Assembly: GCA_947499145.1 (NCBI GenBank)
Contig: CANMNB010000002.1
Coordinates: 1 to 64,000 of the forward strand
Source: an uncultured Arachnia sp.
GTDB lineage: Bacteria > Actinomycetota > Actinomycetes > Propionibacteriales > Propionibacteriaceae
DNA length: 64,000 bases
Reading direction: 5' to 3'
Shown piece after piece: positions 15,452-24,004 of the stretch. The notes below the pieces were generated by a model, which saw only the letters and a program-made list of their open reading frames with translations, had not been told where the DNA came from and did not search any database. The position numbers were made by a program, and so were the translations under genes. The first letter of the stretch is position 1. Each line of letters opens with the position of its first letter.

Positions 15452-16642
15452 GTGGACGACATCAGGGAACAGCTGCGATCCGAGCTCGAGCAGATCGAGG
15501 CCGACGGACTGACCAAGCACGAGCGGCTGATCACCACCCCGCAGTCCTCGCACGTCGGCACCACCGCGGGTGACGCGCTGAACTTCTGCGCCAACAACTA
15601 CCTCGGGCTCGCCAACCACCCCGCCGTCGTCACCGCAGCCAGGGAGGCGCTCGACGAGTGGGGCTTCGGCATGGCCTCCGTGCGGTTCATCTGCGGCACG
15701 CAGACCCAACACCGCGAGCTGGAGCGGGCGATCGCCGACTACGTCGGGACCGAGGACGCCATCCTGTTCGCGTCCTGCTTCGACGCGAACGGCGCCATCT
15801 TCGAGGTGCTGCTCGGCGCCGACGACGCGGTCATCTCAGACGAGCTCAACCACGCCTCCATCATCGACGGCGTCCGCCTGTCCAAGGCGCAGCGGTTCCG
15901 CTACCGCAACCGTGACATGGCCGACCTGCGCACCCAGCTCGAGGCCGCCCGCGAGGCCGGCGCCCGCCGGACGCTCGTCGTCACCGACGGCGCGTTCTCG
16001 ATGGACGGTTACCTCGCCCCGCTGGTCGAGATCTGTGATCTCGCCGAGGAGTTTGGCGCCCTGGTCATGGTCGACGACTCCCACGCCACCGGCTTCATCG
16101 GCGACGGCGGCCGCGGCTCCCACGAGGCCTGTGGCGTCATGGACCGCGTCGACATCCTCACCGGCACGCTGGGCAAGGCGCTGGGCGGCGGCTCCGGTGG
16201 CTACGTCGCGGCGCACCAGGAGGTCGTTGACCTCCTGAAACAGCGCGCCCGCCCGTACCTGTTCTCCAACGCCGTCGCCCCGGCGATCGTCGCGGGCTCG
16301 ATGAAGGCGCTCGAGATCGCCCGGGATTCCGACGAGCCGCGGCAGGTCCTGCGCCGCAACACCGCGTTGTTCCGCGAGCTGATGTCCAACGCCGGCTTCG
16401 ATCTGCTCCCGGGGGAACACCCCATCGTCCCGGTCATGTTCCCCGGGGACGAGGGCGCCCGTACTGCCTCACGGATCGCCGACGCGATGCTCACCCGCGG
16501 CGTCTACGTCATCGCCTTCTCGTATCCCGTGGTGCCGAAGGGCAGGGCACGCATCCGTGTCCAGTTGTCCGCGGCGCACTCCGAGGACGACGTGCGGGCG
16601 TGCGTCGCTGCGTTCGTCGCGGCGCGGGACGAGGTGGGCTGA
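15452..16642 (+). CDS. kbl: 2-amino-3-ketobutyrate CoA ligase (glycine C-acetyltransferase)
   Basis: 396 residues from GTG 15452 with GAGAGGG upstream, 9 nt after tdh. Alpha-oxoamine synthase family, PLP-dependent: the Schiff-base lysine is Lys242 in [13 protein letters not shown], and DDSHATGF carries the cofactor-binding Asp and His. [16 protein letters not shown] near residue 50 is the family signature. It cleaves 2-amino-3-ketobutyrate with CoA to glycine and acetyl-CoA. Full family length and all core motifs are present. Confidence 0.96.
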   Translation: MDDIREQLRSELEQIEADGLTKHERLITTPQSSHVGTTAGDALNFCANNYLGLANHPAVVTAAREALDEWGFGMASVRFICGTQTQHRELERAIADYVGTEDAILFASCFDANGAIFEVLLGADDAVISDELNHASIIDGVRLSKAQRFRYRNRDMADLRTQLEAAREAGARRTLVVTDGAFSMDGYLAPLVEICDLAEEFGALVMVDDSHATGFIGDGGRGSHEACGVMDRVDILTGTLGKALGGGSGGYVAAHQEVVDLLKQRARPYLFSNAVAPAIVAGSMKALEIARDSDEPRQVLRRNTALFRELMSNAGFDLLPGEHPIVPVMFPGDEGARTASRIADAMLTRGVYVIAFSYPVVPKGRARIRVQLSAAHSEDDVRACVAAFVAARDEVG

Positions 16643-16645
16643 GGT

Positions 16646-17974
16646 TCAGCGCCCACCGAGGGTCTCGACAAGGTCGGCGACCAGCTGGTCCACGCGCAGG
16701 TCATCGCCCCCGACGCCCGGGCTGAAGCCCAATCGAACCACCACGAGCTCGGCCGACGGGATCACGAACATCCGTTGGCCATCGTGACCCGTGGCCCAGA
16801 ACGCGTCCTCCGGCAAGTCGCCGTTGAAGGTGGGGCCGTCCGGAATCAGATTCGACCACCACCCGGCGGCGTAATTGACGTCCTCGCTCTGGGCAACTGG
16901 TCGCACCGTGGTCGACTCCGCCATCCACCCCTCCGGCAGAATGCGCTCACCGTCCCAGACTCCGTCCTGCAGGGCGAACTGGCCGAGGGTGGCCCAGTCA
17001 CGCGGGGTCGCCCAGAGATAGGAGCTGCAGACGGGGGTTCCCACGGCGTCGACCTCCCAGACCGCCGACGACAGACCGAGCGGAGCGAAGAGCTCCCGAA
17101 CCGGCAGGTCAGCACCCTCCCCCGCCCGGGCGGCCAGCACGGAACACAGGAGGTTGGTGCTGCCACTGGAATACTGCCGATAGGAACCCGGATCATGGGC
17201 GAGCGGGAGCCCGGCAACGTAGCCCGCCATGTCCTCTTCCAGGTAGAGCATTCGTGTGATCGGGGTGCCGAGGTCGTAGGTCTCGTCCCACTCGAGGCCG
17301 CTGGTGGCCCGCATGAGGTCATCCACCGTGATCTCGCGCCGGTCGTCGGTCCACTCCTCGCGGAGCCCGGCGTCGTCGACGGCGACCACGCCATCGGCCA
17401 CCAGGGCGCCGGTGAGCAGGTTCGCCACACTCTTCGCCATCGACCAGCCCAGCTGCGGGGTCTCGGCGTCGAAACCGTCGGCGTAGCGTTCCGCCACGAT
17501 CTCGCCCCGGTGGAGCACGACGATGGCCCTGGTCCCCAGCGCCTCTCGGTCATCGGCATCAAGGTCATCACCGAAGCCATGCGCCAGGAGGGAATTCAAC
17601 TCCTCCGACGGCGCGGCCTCGGGCAGGGCCTCCCCCTCCTCGACCGCCGTCAGCGCGCCGACGTCGGGCGCCTCCTCGGCCAGGGTGCACCCCACGCCGT
17701 CGACGTACCAGGCCCGCTGCCGGGCGAGCACGCCCAGCACACTGGCGGAAGCACCCTCGGGGGACGTGTCCATGCGCAGGTAGGGCACGAGAGGGTTGGG
17801 CGGCAGGTCCCCGTCGGCAGGACGATCAGCCAGGTGGGCGAGCGCGCAGGCGTTGTGAGCGGCGTAGCCCGTGCCGGTCAGCAACAGCGGACGTGCGTAC
17901 CAGTAGACCGCCACGATGGCCACCACGGCCAGCACCACGACACCAGCGAAGACCCGAATCACCCAACGACGCAT
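16646..17974 (-). CDS. Beta-lactamase-class-C-like serine hydrolase, membrane-anchored
   Basis: 442 residues. One N-terminal transmembrane helix (about 5-28) followed by an extracytoplasmic region with a pair of Cys, then a serine beta-lactamase/penicillin-binding-protein fold: SMAKSV holds the nucleophile SxxK, YSSGS takes the place of YxN, and GHDGQ takes the place of the KTG-like motif. Family members act as esterases, D-aminopeptidases or amidases (for example 6-aminohexanoate-dimer hydrolase); the substrate is unknown. It converges with kbl, 3 bp apart. TAGGTT lies 6 nt before the ATG without a binding site, which indicates leaderless translation. Confidence 0.85.
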   Translation of the reverse strand: MRRWVIRVFAGVVVLAVVAIVAVYWYARPLLLTGTGYAAHNACALAHLADRPADGDLPPNPLVPYLRMDTSPEGASASVLGVLARQRAWYVDGVGCTLAEEAPDVGALTAVEEGEALPEAAPSEELNSLLAHGFGDDLDADDREALGTRAIVVLHRGEIVAERYADGFDAETPQLGWSMAKSVANLLTGALVADGVVAVDDAGLREEWTDDRREITVDDLMRATSGLEWDETYDLGTPITRMLYLEEDMAGYVAGLPLAHDPGSYRQYSSGSTNLLCSVLAARAGEGADLPVRELFAPLGLSSAVWEVDAVGTPVCSSYLWATPRDWATLGQFALQDGVWDGERILPEGWMAESTTVRPVAQSEDVNYAAGWWSNLIPDGPTFNGDLPEDAFWATGHDGQRMFVIPSAELVVVRLGFSPGVGGDDLRVDQLVADLVETLGGR

Positions 17975-18148
17975 GGAGGGAACCTAGCTGACGGGAGCGT
18001 CCGGTCCGCCGATCGGGGAGACACGCAACCGTAACGTCGCGTCACAACCATGAAACCAGTCAGGACCTCCGCGGTAACCCCGGACCGATGGAGTGGTGCC
18101 CATCAACCGCACGAGAGCGGTTCGAGAAACAGCAGAGAGGTCCTGGAC

Positions 18149-19423
18149 ATGGAAACGGAAGTGTGGGAGTTGGCATCACCGATCTGGGTGATGGTCTCCG
18201 CCGCATTGGTGTTGCTGATGACGCCCGGCCTGGCGTTCTTCTACGGCGGTCTGTCGCGTGCACGCTCCGCCATCAACATGATGATGATGAGCTTCGGCGC
18301 CATGGGCGTGGTCGCCGTCGTGTGGTTGCTGTGGGGCTACTCGATGAGCGGCGGCGGAAACAGCATCGCGGGTGTCGTCGCCGACCCGATCACGGCGTTC
18401 GGCCTGGTGGGCCTGGGCGGGGACGAACTCGTCGGCGTCGGGTTCGCGGCCACGTTCGCGATCATCACAGTGGCCCTGATCTCGGGCGCCGTCGCCGACC
18501 GCGCCCGCTTCAAGGCGTGGATGGTGTTCGTGCCGCTGTGGGTGACGCTGGTCTACACACCGCTCGCCTACATGGTGTGGGGTGGCGGCCTGCTGGGCGC
18601 TGATGGCGCCATCGGCTCCGTGGTGGGCGAGGCGCTCGACTTCGCCGGCGGTCTCGTCGTCCACATGGCTGCCGGACTGGCCGCTCTGGTGCTGGCGCTG
18701 GTCATCGGCAAGCGCTCCGGCTTCTCCCCCAGCCTCCACAAGCCGCACAGCGTGCCCTTCGTCATGCTGGGTGCCGCGATCCTGTGGTTCGGGTGGTTCG
18801 GGTTCAACGCCGGCGCTGCGGGCTCCGCGGCCGAGGCCGGCCTGATCTGGGTGAACACGCTCGTCGCACCCGGGGCCGCGATGGTCGCCTGGCTGATCAC
18901 CGAGCAGCTCCGTGACGGACGCATGACGTCGGTCGGCGCCGCCTCCGGCATCGTCGCGGGCCTCGTCGCCATCACCCCCGCCTGTGCCTTCGTCACCCCG
19001 CTCGGGGCGTTCGCGATCGGCGTCGTGGCCGGCATCATCTGCTGCTTCGCCGTCACGGTGAAGTTCCGTCTTGGCATCGACGACTCGCTCGACGTCGTCG
19101 GCCTCCACTTCGTCGCCGGCCTGTGGGGTACCGTCGCCATCGGCCTGCTGGCCGTGACCCAGGAGGACGGCCGCGCCGGACTCCTCGTGGGCGGCGGACT
19201 GGCCCTCATGGGAGCCCAGCTGGTGGCGGTGCTCGTGACCACCGTCTACACCGTCGTCATGACCGGCATCATCGCCGTCGTGATCCACAAGACCATGGGC
19301 TTCCGGATCGCCGACAAGGACGAAATGGGCGGCATCGACGTTGCGGAGCACCAGGAGAGCGCCTACGACTTCGAGACCGCGCTGGCCTACACCGGGGAGG
19401 TGCCTGACCAGCAGAAGGCGTAA
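18149..19423 (+). CDS. amt: Ammonium transporter (Amt family)
   Basis: 424 residues from ATG 18149, with AGAGAGG upstream; an open frame to 18050 lacks similarity. About eleven transmembrane helices. Key motifs: MTPGLAFFYGGLSR near the start, the twin pore histidines in VVHMAAG and GLHFVAG, WFGWFGFNAGAA, and the C-terminal FRIADKDEMGGIDVAEHQESAY that contacts GlnK. It conducts ammonium under nitrogen limitation. No glnK or glnD follows; a hairpin terminator and a palindromic repeat come next, so the gene is a single unit here. Confidence 0.96.
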   Translation: METEVWELASPIWVMVSAALVLLMTPGLAFFYGGLSRARSAINMMMMSFGAMGVVAVVWLLWGYSMSGGGNSIAGVVADPITAFGLVGLGGDELVGVGFAATFAIITVALISGAVADRARFKAWMVFVPLWVTLVYTPLAYMVWGGGLLGADGAIGSVVGEALDFAGGLVVHMAAGLAALVLALVIGKRSGFSPSLHKPHSVPFVMLGAAILWFGWFGFNAGAAGSAAEAGLIWVNTLVAPGAAMVAWLITEQLRDGRMTSVGAASGIVAGLVAITPACAFVTPLGAFAIGVVAGIICCFAVTVKFRLGIDDSLDVVGLHFVAGLWGTVAIGLLAVTQEDGRAGLLVGGGLALMGAQLVAVLVTTVYTVVMTGIIAVVIHKTMGFRIADKDEMGGIDVAEHQESAYDFETALAYTGEVPDQQKA

Positions 19424-19464
19424 ACTGGACAACCCTCCCGGCCCCTACAAGGGGGTAGGGACCA

Positions 19465-19498
19465 GAGCCCCCGGCCCGCTCGCGCGGGTCGGGGGCTC
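19465..19498. terminator. Strong GC hairpin downstream of amt
   Basis: GAGCCCCCG (19465-19473) pairs with the following CGGGGGCTC half ending at 19498, with a further CCGC/GCGG pair inside. No T-tract follows, as is common for actinobacterial terminators. It lies about 40 bp after the amt stop. Confidence 0.75.
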
Positions 19499-19540
19499 GC
19501 CTGTGTGGAGACGATGTGCGGTCTCGGCAGCGACAGCCGC

Positions 19541-19586
19541 TTGAGTGGGAGAAGTGGTGGCGAGCACGCGACCAGATCTCCCACCC
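19541..19586. repeat. Intergenic palindromic repeat, copy 4
   Basis: Arms GTGGGAG (19545-19551) and CTCCCAC (19578-19584), inner TGGT/ACCA, core GGCGAGCACGCG. It lies between the converging amt and GH68-like genes, after the amt terminator, and about 10 bp before the stop of the hydrolase. Confidence 0.85.
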
Positions 19587-19595
19587 AACGCCTCG

Positions 19596-20531
19596 TCAGA
19601 CGAGGCGCAGCGCCTGACCGTCCCGGACCACGGGCAGGGGGTCAAGGATCTCGCCCTGGAATTCGCCGTCCACCTTGTCGGAGAACCCGACGATGACCCA
19701 ATCCCCCGGCCCCCGCTCGATGAGGCGCGCCGCGTAGAGGCTCGGGTGGTCGAGGGTGCCGGCGGCGTCGAAGTCCCACGGGCCGACGAGCGTCTCGCCT
19801 GGCACAAACCACATTCCGCCGGTGGCCTGCTCCTGGCGCTTCGGGCTGAGGTGCTCGCCCCAGCAGCAGAACAGGAGGAAGGGCTGCCCGTCGACGACGA
19901 CCGTCTGCGGCACCTCCATCTGCCCCCATCCAGCGGGGGCCGACAGCGGCGGCCGTACCTCCCATGTGTCGAGATCGGTGCTGGTGGCGTGCCCGATGAC
20001 GGACCGGGTTGCGGGGTCACCGTCGATGGACCGTGCGGTGACGAGCATGTGCCAGATGCCGTCGTCGTGGCGGAAGACCCACGGGTCGCGCCACGCCTCG
20101 TCGAACCAGGCACCCGAGGCGAGCGTTTCGTACCAGCGGGGGTCCGCAACGGCGACCGGGCCATCGCCCCGCCGTCGCCACGTCATCAAGTCGTCAGACT
20201 CCGCGACGCCGACGCGCTGGACCAGCCAGTCGTCGCCTCGGGAAACGCCCGTGTAGAACATTCGCCAGCTTCCGTCGTCGGCACGCACCACGGAGCCAGT
20301 CCACGTGGCACCGTCGTCCCACGCAGGTGAGTCGGCGGTCACGAGGGCGTCGGGAAGCAGCTCCCAGTTCGTGAGGTCCGTCGATCGGGCGTGCCCGACC
20401 GACGCGCGACGGTGGCGTCGGTCCGGCTCATGCAGTGCACGCGACGCGCGAAGGAAGAACAGGTGATCAACCCCTTCGTCGTCCCGCGTCGGCCAACTGT
20501 CCCACACCCAGTGGTCGGGAAGTCTCAGCAT
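19596..20531 (-). CDS. GH68/GH32-like five-bladed beta-propeller glycosidase
   Basis: 311 residues, no signal peptide. WVWDSWP near the N-terminus holds Asp11 and matches the nucleophile motif of levansucrase-type GH68 proteins; EAWRDPWVF contains the RDP transition-state motif; WGQMEVPQ supplies a Glu in the acid/base position. These three point to clan GH-J, acting on fructosides or related sugars. It is smaller than secreted levansucrases and is probably cytoplasmic. It is the last gene of an operon with two ABC permeases and a sugar-binding lipoprotein, so it likely cleaves the imported sugar. GH43 is an alternative assignment. Confidence 0.75.
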   Translation of the reverse strand: MLRLPDHWVWDSWPTRDDEGVDHLFFLRASRALHEPDRRHRRASVGHARSTDLTNWELLPDALVTADSPAWDDGATWTGSVVRADDGSWRMFYTGVSRGDDWLVQRVGVAESDDLMTWRRRGDGPVAVADPRWYETLASGAWFDEAWRDPWVFRHDDGIWHMLVTARSIDGDPATRSVIGHATSTDLDTWEVRPPLSAPAGWGQMEVPQTVVVDGQPFLLFCCWGEHLSPKRQEQATGGMWFVPGETLVGPWDFDAAGTLDHPSLYAARLIERGPGDWVIVGFSDKVDGEFQGEILDPLPVVRDGQALRLV

Positions 20532-20538
20532 CCCCGTC

Positions 20539-21441
20539 TCACCCCTTCACGCCGCTGGCGGCAATCGAGCTGACGAACGCGCGCTGGAACACGAGGAACA
20601 TCAGCAGTACTGGCAATGTGATCAATGAGGTGTAGGCCATGACCTCGCCCCACGCCGTGTTGAGCTGGAAGAAGTACTGCATCCCCACCATGACGGGACG
20701 GAGCGACTCCTGCTGCACCACCATGAGGGGCCAGAGGTAGGCGTTCCAAGCGGGTAGGAAGGTGAGGATCGCGACGGTGGCGAAGGCCGGGCCCGACAGG
20801 GGCGCAATGATCCGCGAGTAGATCTGGAACCAGCCGGCGCCGTCGATACGTGCTGCCTCGTCGATGGAGACGGGAATGGTCGAGAAGTACTGGGTGAACA
20901 GGAAGACCGAGAAGGCGTTCGCGATGAACGGCACGATCATCACCTCGTAGGTGTTGAGCCACCCGAAGTCGTACTTCAGCAGTCCGCCCTCCCACACCAG
21001 CGTCGGGAGCTTGCTCACCCAGTAGACCATCGGTACCGCGATGGTCTCGAAGGGCACGATGAGCGTGGCGATGATGAGGGTGAGCAGGAGCTTGCGGCCC
21101 GACCATTCCATGCGGGACAGCGCGAATCCAGCCATGGAGTTCACGACCAGCCCGAGCCCGACGATCAGAACCGTCACCAGCACGGAGTTGAACAGGAACC
21201 GCCAGAACGGAACACGGTCGAAGACCCCGCTGTAGTTGGCGAGCGAGATGTCACCCACGGGTAGGAAGGCTCGGATGTTGTCGACGTCGGCCAGGATCTG
21301 GGCGTCCGGCTTCAAGCTGGAGACGAACATGAAGATCAGCGGGAACATGAAGACCACCGCGAGCAGGGTCATCGGGACGTAGAGCAGGATCGCACGGCGG
21401 CGCTTGGCCGCGGCCATGCCAATGGTTCTCTCGGTGGCCAT
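20539..21441 (-). CDS. Sugar ABC transporter permease (MalG/CUT1 type)
   Basis: 300 residues, six predicted transmembrane helices. The EAA loop that docks the ATPase is EAARIDGAGWFQIYSRIIAPLSGPA. The gene is 2 bp after the partner permease and 7 bp before the hydrolase gene, all on one transcript. Known for CUT1 importers: MalF- and MalG-type permeases pair with one lipoprotein and a shared MsmK-type ATPase. No ATPase gene is in this operon, so a common one elsewhere is expected. Confidence 0.93.
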   Translation of the reverse strand: MATERTIGMAAAKRRRAILLYVPMTLLAVVFMFPLIFMFVSSLKPDAQILADVDNIRAFLPVGDISLANYSGVFDRVPFWRFLFNSVLVTVLIVGLGLVVNSMAGFALSRMEWSGRKLLLTLIIATLIVPFETIAVPMVYWVSKLPTLVWEGGLLKYDFGWLNTYEVMIVPFIANAFSVFLFTQYFSTIPVSIDEAARIDGAGWFQIYSRIIAPLSGPAFATVAILTFLPAWNAYLWPLMVVQQESLRPVMVGMQYFFQLNTAWGEVMAYTSLITLPVLLMFLVFQRAFVSSIAASGVKG

Positions 21442-21442
21442 G

Positions 21443-22393
21443 TCAGTCCTTGTCCCGGGTGAGGTAGCGCTGGATCATGGCGATGGCCAGCACGATGACG
21501 AAGAAGATCAGCGAGATGGCAGCGCCGTAACCTGTCTGCTGTTCGCGGTAGCCACGCCGCACGGCGTGGTAGACCAGCGTGGTGGTGGAGTCCACCGGTC
21601 CACCCTGGGTCATCACGTCGATCTGCACGAAGAGACCGAGCGCCGCAATGGTGATGGTCACGAGGATGAAGATCATCGTCGGCCGGAGGCCTGGCCACGT
21701 GACGTTCTTGAACTGCTCCCAGGGACTGGCGCCATCCATGTCAGCGGCCTCGTAGAGCTCCTCCGGGATGGTCTGCAGACCGGAGAGCCAGATGATCATG
21801 TGGAACCCGACGGCCTGCCAGATTGACAGGACGATGATGGCGGGCAGCGCCGTCGACGGGTTGTTCAGCCAGGCGATGCCCTCCCACGCTCCAAAGGTGA
21901 GCGTGTCGATGAATGAGTTGATGATGCCGTCCGGCTGGTACATGAAGCGCCACAGGATCGACACCACGACGATCGAGGTCACCACGGGAATGAAGTACAC
22001 GATGCGGAAGAACGTGGTGCCCTTGAGCTTCTGGTTCACCAGCACCGCCATCACCAGCCCGAGGCCCGCTTGCACAGGGACGACGACGACGGCGAACAGG
22101 AACGTGTTGAGAAGGGAGCGGATGAACGTCGGGTCGTTGACGAAGGCCCGGATGAAGTTGTCCAGGCCCACGAACCGGGGCGGGTTGGGAGAGATCAGCC
22201 GCGCGTTGGTGAAGGAGAGCCCGAAGGCGAGCAGCACCGGTATTACCAGGAACAGCAGCAGGAGGATGGCAGCCGGGGCGACCATCGCGTAGGCGGCGCC
22301 GCGGCTGTGCCGCTGGCCGCGGCGTTTCGCGAGCGACTTCTGCGGTGCGGAGACAGCGCCGGCCGCAGGCTCCACTGAATGGGGTGTGGTCAT
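21443..22393 (-). CDS. Sugar ABC transporter permease (MalF/CUT1 type)
   Basis: 316 residues. The ATG at 22393 (MTTPHSVEPAAG) has GAGGAC upstream; a start at 22429 is possible but lacks a binding site. Six predicted transmembrane helices after a polar N-terminus. The EAA loop is EELYEAADMDGASPWEQFKNVTWPGLRPT. It lies 57 bp after the binding-protein gene and couples to the second permease. Confidence 0.92.
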   Translation of the reverse strand: MTTPHSVEPAAGAVSAPQKSLAKRRGQRHSRGAAYAMVAPAAILLLLFLVIPVLLAFGLSFTNARLISPNPPRFVGLDNFIRAFVNDPTFIRSLLNTFLFAVVVVPVQAGLGLVMAVLVNQKLKGTTFFRIVYFIPVVTSIVVVSILWRFMYQPDGIINSFIDTLTFGAWEGIAWLNNPSTALPAIIVLSIWQAVGFHMIIWLSGLQTIPEELYEAADMDGASPWEQFKNVTWPGLRPTMIFILVTITIAALGLFVQIDVMTQGGPVDSTTTLVYHAVRRGYREQQTGYGAAISLIFFVIVLAIAMIQRYLTRDKD

Positions 22394-22450
22394 GTCATGT
22401 CCTCGGATGTGATGGATGGCCGGAGCCACGAGGGCCCCGGCCGGGTCGCA

Positions 22451-23758
22451 TCAGAAGCCGTAGCCGTCGTTGTTGGCGATGTCTGCGTCGATGTCGTCGA
22501 CCGCCTGGTCGAGGGTGCTCTGGACGTCAGCGCCGTTCATGATGTCCTTGGCGGCCGTCTCGAACGTGGTGGAGATCACGGCGTAGGCCGGGGTCTCGGG
22601 GCGCAGCACCGCGAACTGCGTGAGTTCGGTGAAGGGACGCAGGACACCCTCGGGACCGAAGTACTCGCTGAGCTCGGTTCCCTCCTCGGTGGCAGGGATG
22701 ACGATCTGCTTGTCGGCGAAGGCCGCCACGTACTCGGGGTCGAACGAGAACTCCAGGTAGGCACGGGCGCCGTCGAGGGCTGCCCCGGTGCAGGCAGTGG
22801 AGATGCCCCACTGCCACGAGCCGCCGCCGATCTTCGGGCCCTGACCAAGGTCCGGCGGGGGCAGGATCAGCAGGTCGTCGCCGACCGCCTCGAGCGAATC
22901 GAGGGCGTTCCAGACGCCGGTGTAGCTGAGCGCGACCTCGTCACGGTTGAACTCCTCGTTGCCGATCGTGCCGGCGTTGGAGGCGAGACCGTCGGCGAAC
23001 AGCCCCTGGAACCACTCGCCCCAGGCAACGGCCTCGGGGCCATTGAGTGCGCCGTCGGCGGTCGTGTAGCCGCCGTCGCGGTCGATGAGGTCGCCGCCGA
23101 AGCTCTGGAGCAGCGGTGAGTAGGCGTACGGCCACCACTCACCGGTGTCCTCGGCGCCGATGTCCAGGGGAGTCTCGTAGCCGGCTTCCTGCAGGGTGAC
23201 CAGCGCGGAGTCGAACTCGTCCTTGGTCCAGGGCTCGTCGACGGTGGGCACGCGGATGCCGTTCTCGTCCAGTACTGACTGACGGGCGAACATGGCCAAC
23301 GCGGCGTCCCAGTAGCCCGCAGAGTAGATCTCGCCGTCCCACTCGCCGATCGCCGTGGGCAGGAGCGCGTCGGTGATCTCGGTGGAGATCTCGAGGGGCT
23401 GGATGTAGCCGGCCCACGCCCAGTTCGGGACGATGGGGCCGTCCATATCGAGGAGGCAGGGCAGGTCGCCCGAGGCGGCCGCCGCGACGATGGCGTCGTT
23501 GTAGGCCCCCTGCGGGAAGGACTCGGAGACCACTTCGTAGTCCTCCTGGGAGGCGTTGAAGTCCTCCATGATCTGGTTGTAGACCTCGAGTTCGGCGGGG
23601 TTGCCGGCCGAGTGCGTCCACAACGTGACTTGGGTGGGCCCGTCAGAGCCTTCTCCCCCGTCACCGTTGGTCGTGTCCTCGCCCGCTCGTCCGCAGGCGG
23701 AGAGCGTGAGCGCAGAGATGATGCCCATCGCCGCAAGGGAGCGTCCGGTGTGCTTCAT
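22451..23758 (-). CDS. Sugar-binding lipoprotein of ABC transporter
   Basis: 435 residues from ATG 23758 (GGAGG 9 nt upstream). The signal peptide ends in the lipobox LSAC (Cys about residue 22), then an acidic Gly-rich linker. The mature part is a family 1 extracellular solute-binding protein: QVTLWTHSAGNPAELEVYNQIMEDF at the start and conserved segments with many Trp and Asp typical of carbohydrate contact. It is the first gene of the operon and its promoter overlaps a LacI-type palindrome. The sugar is unknown; the GH68-like enzyme suggests a fructoside or similar oligosaccharide. Confidence 0.93.
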   Translation of the reverse strand: MKHTGRSLAAMGIISALTLSACGRAGEDTTNGDGGEGSDGPTQVTLWTHSAGNPAELEVYNQIMEDFNASQEDYEVVSESFPQGAYNDAIVAAAASGDLPCLLDMDGPIVPNWAWAGYIQPLEISTEITDALLPTAIGEWDGEIYSAGYWDAALAMFARQSVLDENGIRVPTVDEPWTKDEFDSALVTLQEAGYETPLDIGAEDTGEWWPYAYSPLLQSFGGDLIDRDGGYTTADGALNGPEAVAWGEWFQGLFADGLASNAGTIGNEEFNRDEVALSYTGVWNALDSLEAVGDDLLILPPPDLGQGPKIGGGSWQWGISTACTGAALDGARAYLEFSFDPEYVAAFADKQIVIPATEEGTELSEYFGPEGVLRPFTELTQFAVLRPETPAYAVISTTFETAAKDIMNGADVQSTLDQAVDDIDADIANNDGYGF

Positions 23759-23812
23759 TGCAGTGGTTCCTCCCACGTGTGACCGCCGTCATTGGCGGGT
23801 GCTGGATAGCTG

Positions 23813-23868
23813 ACCTAAATCGAATTAGGTGGCATCATACTGCGACGATCTGCACAATGAAGTCAAGC
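23813..23868 (-). promoter_or_regulatory. LacI-type operator and promoter of the sugar ABC operon
   Basis: ACCTAAATCGAATTAGGT (23813-23830) is an 18-bp near-palindrome with the central CG typical of LacI operators. On the minus strand it lies just after a TATGAT -10 (23839-23834), where a repressor would block initiation. A TTGACT-like -35 is at 23866-23861, but the 21-bp spacer is longer than usual, so the exact -35 is uncertain. Confidence 0.7.
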
Positions 23869-23935
23869 CTGTCCCGACAATTGTGACCACTCCGTGACCT
23901 TGCACGGAGCAAGGCCAAATTGGCGAATGGGGAAA

Positions 23936-23949
23936 CTAAAGCGAGTTAC
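23936..23949. promoter_or_regulatory. Second LacI-type operator upstream of the ABC operon
   Basis: CTAAAGCGAGTTAC resembles the core CTAAATCGAATTAG of the first operator and lies 121 bp away centre to centre, a distance compatible with DNA looping. It sits between the binding-protein gene and the 3' end of the lacI gene. Confidence 0.5.
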
Positions 23950-24004
23950 ATCGATGCACAGTATGCGAACCGGGGAGGCTGCTCAGCGAACGGCGGGCAT
24001 CTGG

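Noticed and set aside
16775-18034. 419-codon frame opposite the serine hydrolase
   Set aside because: Antisense shadow; no ribosome binding site and no domain.
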